DNA of 6,952 nucleotides from Parcubacteria group bacterium GW2011_GWA2_47_8b (GTDB lineage Bacteria; Patescibacteriota; Minisyncoccia; UBA6257; WO2-44-18). The stretch is taken from assembly GCA_001003205.1 (NCBI GenBank), contig LCOU01000044.1:1-6952 (forward strand), read 5' to 3'. Below, piece after piece: positions 1 through 3,836 of this stretch (its first letter is position 1; the number at the start of each line of letters is the position of its first letter). Below the pieces are notes generated by a model, which worked only from the letters and a program-made list of their open reading frames with translations, was not told the DNA's origin and ran no database searches. The position numbers were made by a program, and so were the translations under genes.

Positions 1-1
1 A

Positions 2-643
2 CATTATATCATTCTTTGGGGAAGTGTTGGCGTAGCAATTATTGTTTTGGTGCTCGGGTTGATTTATTTCGGTGGAAAATCGGATGAATCATCTAATATT
101 ATCTCGGGTGAGCCAAGACAAGTTACTGCATTAGATTGGGTGCGAGGCGACATCACCGCAAAGGTTACCATTATAGAATACTCTGATTTTCAATGCCCGG
201 CCTGCGGTGCTTATTATCCAGTAATAAAACGTCTTGAGGAAAAATTTGGTTCTCAAATTGCCGTTGGCTATCGGCATTTTCCACTTACTCAAATCCATCA
301 AAGCGCAGAACTTGCCGCTACGGCGGCAGAGGCGGCTGGTCGGCAAGGAAAGTTTTGGGAAATGCACGATTTATTATTTGAAAACCAAAAAACGTGGTCA
401 ACAAATTCCGACGTCAAAGAAATTTTTATCGGTTATGCCAAACAGTTACAGTTAAACGAAGGGCAATTTATCAATGATCTTGCGGCAAAGGATTTACGAG
501 AGAAAATTTCGGCAAGCTACAAAGAGGGTGTTTCGCTCGGCATCACCGGAACGCCGACTTTTTTTCTGAACGGCAGAAAACTTTCCGCCCCCCGAACATA
601 TGATGAATTTGAAAAAATTATTTCTGAAAAATTAAACCAATGA
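2..643 (+). CDS. DsbA-like membrane-anchored thiol oxidoreductase (5' partial)
   Basis: Thioredoxin-fold protein of the DsbA / Thioredoxin_4 type, expected to introduce disulfide bonds into exported proteins on the outer face of the membrane. The frame is open to the left edge of the window, so the true start lies outside it; the first in-window start-like codon (TTG at 47) falls inside the membrane helix. Seen: an N-terminal hydrophobic segment (about nt 8-70, ending LIYFGG), a short linker, then YSDFQCPACG with the CxxC active site (Cys codons at 194 and 203), an AATAAEAAG helix as in DsbA insertions, and the GTPTFFLNG cis-proline loop (about nt 548-574). The end matches the family, so only the N-terminus is missing. 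Its TGA overlaps the ATG of the downstream VKOR gene (ATGA), which suggests translational coupling. VKOR is the expected partner that reoxidises it. Family assignment is firm; substrates are unknown. Confidence 0.93.
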   Translation, partial: HYIILWGSVGVAIIVLVLGLIYFGGKSDESSNIISGEPRQVTALDWVRGDITAKVTIIEYSDFQCPACGAYYPVIKRLEEKFGSQIAVGYRHFPLTQIHQSAELAATAAEAAGRQGKFWEMHDLLFENQKTWSTNSDVKEIFIGYAKQLQLNEGQFINDLAAKDLREKISASYKEGVSLGITGTPTFFLNGRKLSAPRTYDEFEKIISEKLNQ

Positions 644-1086
644 CACGACAACTAAAAATTGCCGCCATTATTTTTCTTGCCGTAAGCGCGTTGGGCTTTC
701 TTGACGCCACCTATCTCACGATTGAGCACTATCGCGGGAGCATACCCCCCTGCACAATCAAGGGGTGCGAAATTGTGCTTACGAGTGAACACGCGAAAAT
801 TGCTGGCATCCCGGTCGCGCTTTTGGGCTCTCTTTACTATCTTACGCTTTTAATTTTGTCTATTGCGTATTTGGACAGCAAAAAGAACGCGACCATTCGG
901 CTTGCTTCATATTTCACAATTGCTGGATTTACCGCATCTCTCTACTTTGTTTATCTCATGCTTTTTGTTATAAAAGAGATATGCCAATATTGTTTGGTCT
1001 CGGCTACCACGTCAACACTTCTTTTTATTGCGGGTATGTATCTTATCATCAAAACACGCCATGGGTCGGATGGTGTAAAAAATTAA
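640..1086 (+). CDS. VKOR family integral membrane thiol:quinone oxidoreductase
   Basis: Bacterial vitamin K epoxide reductase homologue, the functional counterpart of DsbB: it takes electrons from a DsbA-like protein and passes them to quinone. The 148-residue protein has about four hydrophobic segments (roughly residues 6-25, 55-78, 87-110, 117-137). Visible family residues are the loop cysteines C38 and C43, S49 six residues after C43 as in other bacterial VKORs, the IAGIPVALLG segment, and the redox-centre CQYC (C115, C118) near the last helix. It starts within the stop codon of the DsbA-like gene and no Shine-Dalgarno is seen, so translation probably depends on coupling. It lacks the fused thioredoxin domain of some VKORs, which fits a separate DsbA partner encoded just upstream. 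Which quinone it uses, if any, cannot be told from the sequence; many CPR genomes lack quinone biosynthesis. Confidence 0.93.
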   Translation: MTRQLKIAAIIFLAVSALGFLDATYLTIEHYRGSIPPCTIKGCEIVLTSEHAKIAGIPVALLGSLYYLTLLILSIAYLDSKKNATIRLASYFTIAGFTASLYFVYLMLFVIKEICQYCLVSATTSTLLFIAGMYLIIKTRHGSDGVKN

Positions 1087-1102
1087 AAAATAATTTATCA
1101 AT

Positions 1103-1726
1103 ATGAACACAATAAAAACTTTTGTTATCACGGTTATTATTTCCGCCTTGGTCGGCAGCTTGGCAACCTTTGGCGCAATAAACCTTCTCGGCGACTCAAA
1201 AGAGAAAACAAACAACGAGCTTATTAAAGAATTTTATGCGGTTGAAAATGCCGCGCATGTGAGCCCTCACGGTTTGCGCGGCAAACTTGATAAAGGCGGT
1301 ACCACAGTTCTTTTAATTGATTTGCGAAGCGCGCAGGAATACGAACGAGAGCATATTATCGGCGCCATTAACATCCCTGCCTATTCAGATCCTAATACGC
1401 CAGCATACGAGGATGTTGATCGAATTGTAAGGCAGTTCAAAGAGGCCATCGCCGCAAACCCAGGCAAAGAGGTTATTACCTATTGTTACAGCATTCCTTG
1501 CATGACGGGAAGAAAAATAGGGAAAATGCTCACCGAACATGATATCTATGTAAAAACGCTTATTATCGGCTGGAACGAATGGCGGCACTTCTGGACCTTG
1601 TGGAATCATGAGCATGAATGGAAAGCTACAAAACCTGAAGATTATATTTGGAAAGGAAAAGAGCCGGGCGTTCCTGTCCAACGCGAATTGCCTTCGCCTT
1701 GCGGTGAAGGAGAATTTAGCTGTTGA
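1103..1726 (+). CDS. membrane-anchored rhodanese-domain protein
   Basis: Single rhodanese domain behind one N-terminal membrane helix (about residues 7-29), placing the domain outside the cytoplasm. Rhodanese marks: LIDLRSAQEYEREHIIGAINIP (residues 71-92, written here with its key D73, R75, H84 and G87) and an active-site region VITYCYSIPCMTGRK near residues 124-138. The expected catalytic cysteine is C128, but a second cysteine, C133, sits five residues on and CMTGRK could also be read as the active loop. Two further cysteines (C200, C207, the last residue) lie in the tail. Rhodaneses move sulfane sulfur or act as thiol redox modules; the specific role here is not known. The gene follows VKOR by 16 nt with no terminator between, so it probably belongs to the same operon. 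ATG 1103 is chosen because the membrane helix begins immediately after it. Confidence 0.88.
   Translation: MNTIKTFVITVIISALVGSLATFGAINLLGDSKEKTNNELIKEFYAVENAAHVSPHGLRGKLDKGGTTVLLIDLRSAQEYEREHIIGAINIPAYSDPNTPAYEDVDRIVRQFKEAIAANPGKEVITYCYSIPCMTGRKIGKMLTEHDIYVKTLIIGWNEWRHFWTLWNHEHEWKATKPEDYIWKGKEPGVPVQRELPSPCGEGEFSC
1691..1710 (+). other. small hairpin at the 3' end of the rhodanese gene
   Basis: CCTTCGCC (1691-1698) pairs with GGTGAAGG (1703-1710), including one G-U pair, around the loop TTGC. It lies inside the last codons of the rhodanese gene. A run of seven T occurs at 1732-1738, but 21 nt beyond the stem, so this is not a standard intrinsic terminator. It may stabilise the mRNA 3' end; function is not shown. 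Confidence 0.35.
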
Positions 1727-1755
1727 TAGTATTTTTTTCGCCGCCAGCCAAGCGA

Positions 1756-1798
1756 GGGCGCGGCGAAAGGGGGGTGTGGGGGGAATTCCGCCGCGCCC
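1756..1798 (+). repeat. GC hairpin with G6-TGT-G6 loop
   Basis: GGGCGCGGCG (1756-1765) is the exact reverse complement of CGCCGCGCCC (1789-1798), giving a 10-bp stem. The 23-nt loop holds GGGGGG-TGT-GGGGGG (1769-1783). The stem would be very stable in DNA or RNA, and the G runs could form intermolecular G-quadruplex contacts. No T tract follows, so it is not a standard terminator. Confidence 0.55.
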
Positions 1799-1933
1799 GA
1801 GCGCAAACATCAGCACGCCTCCGCCTGCTCGTTTAGAGCAGAACGCCGAAAGCAAAATTTCCTTTTCCTTTTAGAAGAAAAAGTTGGTCGCGCGCAAAAC
1901 AGAAAATGTAAAGAAAATTTTGCTTGAGGCGTA

Positions 1934-1952
1934 GCCCCGCCTTTGGCGGGGC
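1934..1952 (+). repeat. tight GC hairpin, REP-like
   Basis: GCCCCGCC (1934-1941) and GGCGGGGC (1945-1952) form a perfect 8-bp stem with a TTT loop. It is followed by CGGAGGCG rather than a T run. The shape is that of a REP-type palindrome or a factor-independent pause site. It is nested just after the 1850/1915 inverted repeat. Confidence 0.5.
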
Positions 1953-1982
1953 GCGGAGGCGTTCGTCAGCGTCAGAGATTTT

Positions 1983-1991
1983 TGCTAAAAT
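1983..1991 (+). promoter_or_regulatory. possible extended -10 element (TGCTAAAAT)
   Basis: TG-C-TAAAAT matches an extended -10 box (5 of 6 to TATAAT, plus TG one base upstream). No good -35 lies 16-18 nt upstream. A start near 1998 would leave a leader of about 68 nt before the 3D-domain gene. The other candidate, TTGACA at 2049-2054, would place the start downstream of ATG 2066 and is less attractive. Tentative. Confidence 0.3.
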
Positions 1992-2065
1992 AGGTTCGAG
2001 CGTGGTTGTATAGATACACCAATAAGATTTGACGCCAAAATACTGGTCTTGACAAGCACAAAATA

Positions 2066-2482
2066 ATGGCAATTTTGGCCAACGCCTCTTCCAACCCCCT
2101 TATTTTCCCGTCACAGAACGACATTGAGGGCGGGGTTTTTGAGGCAGACTTGCACGATACCGCCTTGGTTGCCAAAACGCCCTTAGACGAGGGCAGGCGA
2201 CGTATGACCGTCCATTTGACGGCCTATTCTTCCACTTTTGACCAAACGGATGACACGCCGCTTATAACTGCCGCCGGCACGCGCGTGCGTGATGGCATTG
2301 TGGCGGCCAACTTCTTGCCGCTCTATACGCGTATTAAAATTCCCGAATTATTCGGTGAAAAGGTGTTCGTGGTTGAAGACAGGATGGCCAAGCGTTTCCA
2401 GGACCGTGTTGACCTCTGGTTCCCGGATCGCGCTTCCGCAAAGAAGTTCGGCATCAAGACGGCGGAAATAGTGGTGCTATAA
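2066..2482 (+). CDS. 3D (Asp-Asp-Asp) domain protein, cell-wall hydrolase-like
   Basis: The C-terminal two-thirds is a 3D domain, a double-psi beta-barrel related to MltA / RlpA-type peptidoglycan lytic enzymes. Seen: the first strand TAYSS (residues 52-56), DDTP (D62, D63) with ITAAGTRVRDG, VAANFLPLYTRIKIP, VEDRM (D105) and RVDLWF (D116), which supply the three aspartates that name the family. Length is 138 residues. ATG 2066 is the first start after the in-frame TGA at 2030-2032, and no Shine-Dalgarno precedes it; ATG 2204 begins right at the domain and is an alternative. Proteins of this class are normally exported, but no hydrophobic signal segment precedes residue 1, and the sequence just upstream is the repeat-like stretch, so the N-terminus may have been lost. 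Likely role: peptidoglycan remodelling. The next gene begins 28 nt downstream. Confidence 0.82.
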   Translation: MAILANASSNPLIFPSQNDIEGGVFEADLHDTALVAKTPLDEGRRRMTVHLTAYSSTFDQTDDTPLITAAGTRVRDGIVAANFLPLYTRIKIPELFGEKVFVVEDRMAKRFQDRVDLWFPDRASAKKFGIKTAEIVVL

Positions 2483-2510
2483 TAAAAATCAGTACTTTAA
2501 GAGGTGGCTA

Positions 2511-2672
2511 ATGGACATAGCCGAACTCGGCCCGTGGGTATTTATCGTTACCGGCGCCGTCCTGATTTTTTTGAAATGGCTGCGTTGGCGCAAAAAGGGA
2601 AACTGTACCGCCTGCGCTTGTTGCAAATGTAAATGCGAGGAGTGTCTAAGGAGGTCGACCCCCTTTGAATAG
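2511..2672 (+). CDS. 53-residue cysteine-rich single-pass membrane microprotein
   Basis: This small gene is ATG 2511 to TAG 2670-2672. A GAGGTGG Shine-Dalgarno at 2501-2507 sits at a good distance, one of the few clear ones in this window, and supports real translation. Residues 8-24 (PWVFIVTGAVLIFLKWL) form one hydrophobic helix, followed by a basic patch (RWRKKG, 25-30) and a tail with seven cysteines: C32, C35, C37, C38, C40, C42, C45 (CTACACCKCKCEEC). The positive-inside rule puts the cysteine tail in the cytoplasm. The plan resembles FeoB-associated Cys-rich membrane proteins (helix, basic turn, Cys cluster), suggesting metal or Fe-S binding, but no feo gene is nearby and homology is not established. 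It lies 28 nt after the 3D-domain gene, probably in one transcript, and ends in the terminator stem. Confidence 0.72.
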   Translation: MDIAELGPWVFIVTGAVLIFLKWLRWRKKGNCTACACCKCKCEECLRRSTPFE

Positions 2673-2681
2673 GGGGTTTTG
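2658..2681 (+). terminator. intrinsic terminator after the Cys-rich microprotein
   Basis: ACCCCC (2658-2663) pairs with GGGGGT (2672-2677), loop TTTGAATA, followed by TTTG (2678-2681). The stem overlaps the final codons and the TAG lies at its edge. It closes the transcript carrying the 3D-domain and Cys-rich genes and separates it from the tRNA block. Confidence 0.7.
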
Positions 2682-2697
2682 TTATGTGCGAGGCGAT

Positions 2698-2727
2698 TTG
2701 ATAAAAATGTTGCAAAGATTGTAATAT
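2698..2727 (+). promoter_or_regulatory. sigma70-type promoter of the tRNA-Cys transcript
   Basis: A -35 box TTGATA (2698-2703, 5 of 6) and a -10 box TAATAT (2722-2727) are 18 nt apart. Predicted initiation near 2734 leaves only about five bases ahead of the tRNA 5' end. It lies directly after the terminator at 2658-2681, so the tRNA block has its own promoter. Confidence 0.55.
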
Positions 2728-2738
2728 GTTCATACAAT

Positions 2739-2811
2739 GGCCACGTGGTGAAGTAGCTAACACGGCGGTCTGCAAAACCGCTATTCGTGGGTGCAAATCC
2801 CACCGTGGCCT
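2739..2811 (+). tRNA. tRNA-Cys (GCA)
   Basis: Complete cloverleaf: acceptor GGCCACG (2739-2745) with CGTGGCC (2804-2810), D stem GTG/CAC, anticodon stem GCGGT (2765-2769) / ACCGC (2777-2781) with loop CTGCAAA and anticodon GCA at 2772-2774, and T stem GTGGG (2787-2791) / CCCAC (2799-2803). Discriminator base 73 is T (2811), the identity base expected for cysteine. CCA is not encoded (TCT follows), so it must be added by a CCA-adding enzyme. The T loop reads TGCAAAT instead of TTCAAAT, so position 55, normally the pseudouridine site, is G. Confidence 0.95.
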
Positions 2812-2845
2812 CTCTAATGGCGTACGTTGATAACAAATTAAACTT

Positions 2846-2873
2846 TTGCGTTCGCCGTTTTTAATGGTACAAT
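2846..2873 (+). promoter_or_regulatory. extended -10 promoter for a leaderless HNH transcript
   Basis: TG-G-TACAAT (2865-2873) is an extended -10 with a 5 of 6 hexamer; the upstream -35 (TTGCGT, 2846-2851) is weak, as is usual with extended -10 promoters. Initiation six to seven bases after the hexamer falls on the GTG at 2880, the proposed HNH start, implying a leaderless mRNA. No Shine-Dalgarno is present. Confidence 0.5.
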
Positions 2874-2879
2874 TGATCT

Positions 2880-3392
2880 GTGGCAACAAGGAGAAGATCC
2901 TGGGCGGAATCTGAACTTAAGAGTGCCGTTCAAAAATCAACTAGTTATAGGCAGGTTTTAGTTAAGTTGAATTTACGCGATGCGGGTGGTAATTATTCGC
3001 AAATCAAAAAATACATAAAGGAATATAAATTAGACATCAAACATTTTAAGGGGCAGGCCTGGAATAAAGGACTTATTGGGATTGGAAAGCCAATTATTCC
3101 CCTGGAAGAAATTTTAGTAAAGGGGAGTTGCTATCAAAGTTTTAAGTTGAAAAAAAGATTGTTTTTAGCTAGACTTAAACCAGAATTTTGCGAACAATGT
3201 AAGTGGGCCAAAAAGACAAGTGATGGCTATTTGCCGTTGGAATTAGACCATATAAATGGCAATAGGCACGACAATAGATTGAGCAATCTAAGGGTTTTAT
3301 GCCCGAATTGCCATAGCTTAACCCCGCATCATAGAGGTAGAGGAAGTAAGAAATTCGCTCGGGTGGCGAAATGGCATACGCACATCACTTAA
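2880..3392 (+). CDS. HNH endonuclease, phage/homing type, overlapping tRNA-Leu
   Basis: Metal-dependent DNA nuclease of the HNH family, 170 residues. The N-terminal part (residues 8-60: SWAESELKSAVQKSTSYRQV, then GGNY and KHFKGQAWNKG) is the small DNA-binding region common to phage-type HNH proteins. The nuclease core shows paired zinc cysteines C104/C107 and C141/C144, the catalytic ELDHINGN (H124) with N136, and the final histidine H145 in CPNCHSL. The GTG start at 2880 fits a leaderless transcript; no nearer ATG keeps the N-terminal region. The last 11 residues (ARVAKWHTHIT) are read from the 5' half of tRNA-Leu and the TAA stop is its anticodon, so the tail is probably not functional protein. 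Codons are AT-richer than in xer or infB, and the gene sits between two tRNAs, which suggests horizontal arrival. Target and present activity are unknown. Confidence 0.88.
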   Translation: MATRRRSWAESELKSAVQKSTSYRQVLVKLNLRDAGGNYSQIKKYIKEYKLDIKHFKGQAWNKGLIGIGKPIIPLEEILVKGSCYQSFKLKKRLFLARLKPEFCEQCKWAKKTSDGYLPLELDHINGNRHDNRLSNLRVLCPNCHSLTPHHRGRGSKKFARVAKWHTHIT

Positions 3393-3440
3393 GATGATGC
3401 GCCGAAAGGCATGCGGGTTCGACTCCCGCCCCGAGCACCA
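3357..3440 (+). tRNA. tRNA-Leu (UAA), class II, CCA encoded
   Basis: Acceptor GCTCGGG (3357-3363) pairs with CCCGAGC (3430-3436), discriminator A, CCA at 3438-3440. The anticodon stem CATCA (3383-3387) / TGATG (3395-3399) encloses CTTAAGA with anticodon TAA at 3390-3392. A long variable arm (about 3400-3412) and T arm GCGGG-TTCGACT-CCCGC (3413-3429) confirm a class II leucine tRNA. The first 36 nt also code for the end of the HNH protein. No separate promoter is obvious just upstream, so expression may depend on read-through from the HNH or tRNA-Cys promoter. CCA is encoded here, unlike in the neighbouring tRNA-Cys. Confidence 0.96.
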
Positions 3441-3445
3441 AAATC

Positions 3446-3474
3446 AAAACTTCCTCGCGATGAGGAAGTTTTTT
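3446..3474 (+). terminator. bidirectional intrinsic terminator between tRNA-Leu and rbfA
   Basis: AAAACTTCCTC (3446-3456) and GAGGAAGTTTT (3462-3472) form an 11-bp stem with a 5-nt loop (GCGAT). On the plus strand it ends in T6 (3469-3474) then CTTT, six bases after the tRNA CCA. On the minus strand the same stem is followed by TTTTGATTTT, so it also terminates infB-rbfA, which ends at 3497. Confidence 0.88.
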
Positions 3475-3496
3475 CTTTATAGTGAGCAGCGCCGAA

Positions 3497-3826
3497 CTAT
3501 TCGTTCTCCATCAGGGATTTTTCAACTCTGGCCGCCTGCTCCGGTCCGGCATCGGCTTTAAACAAAATTCGCGGCATCGGTTTGATGTTTATTTTTTCAA
3601 ACAACAGATGCTGGAAATAACCCTGTCTTTTCCCGAGCATTTTCATTGTTTCGGCGGTCTTTTCCGACGGGTAAACGCTTATTTTCACGGTTGCCTGCGA
3701 AAGGTCTTTGGTTACCTCAACACCGGTGATAGTCACCAGCGTATCCGGTATTTCCACTTCTTTTAAAATAATTTTACCCAGCTCCTCAATAATGAGAGCG
3801 CTGGCCCGCTCCGGTCGGTGTTTCAT
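3497..3826 (-). CDS. rbfA: ribosome-binding factor A
   Basis: Small KH-like protein that binds the 30S subunit during late 16S rRNA maturation. At 109 residues it is near the normal core length. Seen: the N-terminal RPERASALIIEELGKII helix, the central VTITGVEVTKDLSQATVKISVYP (residues about 30-53; the DLSQA turn is typical of RbfA), and the end MPRILFKADAG matching the usual P-x-L-x-F-x-x-D. It lies just downstream of infB, the classical arrangement in bacteria. Its ATG (3826-3824) would overlap the restored infB stop (TGA, 3825-3823) in an ATGA junction, so translation is probably coupled; with the present infB frame the stop comes 13 nt earlier. It ends 23 nt before the bidirectional terminator. 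Confidence 0.92.
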   Translation of the reverse strand: MKHRPERASALIIEELGKIILKEVEIPDTLVTITGVEVTKDLSQATVKISVYPSEKTAETMKMLGKRQGYFQHLLFEKINIKPMPRILFKADAGPEQAARVEKSLMENE

Positions 3827-3836
3827 TGGCGCAAAA

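Larger units (their letters stand above)
1727..2065. repeat. gene-free, hairpin-rich intergenic stretch, probably a repeat element
   Basis: No credible gene lies here: the frames that stay open are low-complexity and match nothing recognisable. The stretch contains three structures in a row: a GC stem with a G-rich loop (1756-1798), an 11-bp inverted repeat AAGCAAAATTT (1850-1860) / AAATTTTGCTT (1915-1925), and a tight GC hairpin (1934-1952). These are followed by a possible extended -10 sequence at 1983-1991. Very GC-rich patches alternate with AT-rich ones, unlike the flanking genes. It looks like a composite, dispersed intergenic repeat of the kind common in Parcubacteria genomes, but copies elsewhere cannot be checked from one window. 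Confidence 0.45.

Noticed and set aside
1691..1738. Intrinsic terminator after the rhodanese gene
   Set aside because: The hairpin and the T7 run are separated by 21 nt, too far for standard termination.
1385..1874. Open frames on both strands across the rhodanese end and the GC-rich stretch
   Set aside because: Composition is low-complexity and driven by the hairpins; there is no start signal or recognisable domain.
2049..2077. TTGACA (2049-2054) with AATTTT as promoter of the 3D-domain gene
   Set aside because: Predicted initiation would fall downstream of ATG 2066, and the -10 match is poor.
2649..2710. Strong AAGGAGGT Shine-Dalgarno followed by TTG 2665
   Set aside because: The resulting frame is only 19 codons and lies across the terminator; the motif is explained as the Leu-Arg-Arg codons of the microprotein.
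2489..2889. Minus-strand open frames over the Cys-rich gene and tRNA-Cys
   Set aside because: They run through a tRNA and a terminator on the opposite strand and contain nothing recognisable.
3413..3440. tRNA-Leu 3' end as an integration (att) site
   Set aside because: No second copy of the tRNA 3' end is seen in the window and the only tyrosine recombinase looks like a host Xer, so an integrated element is not supported.
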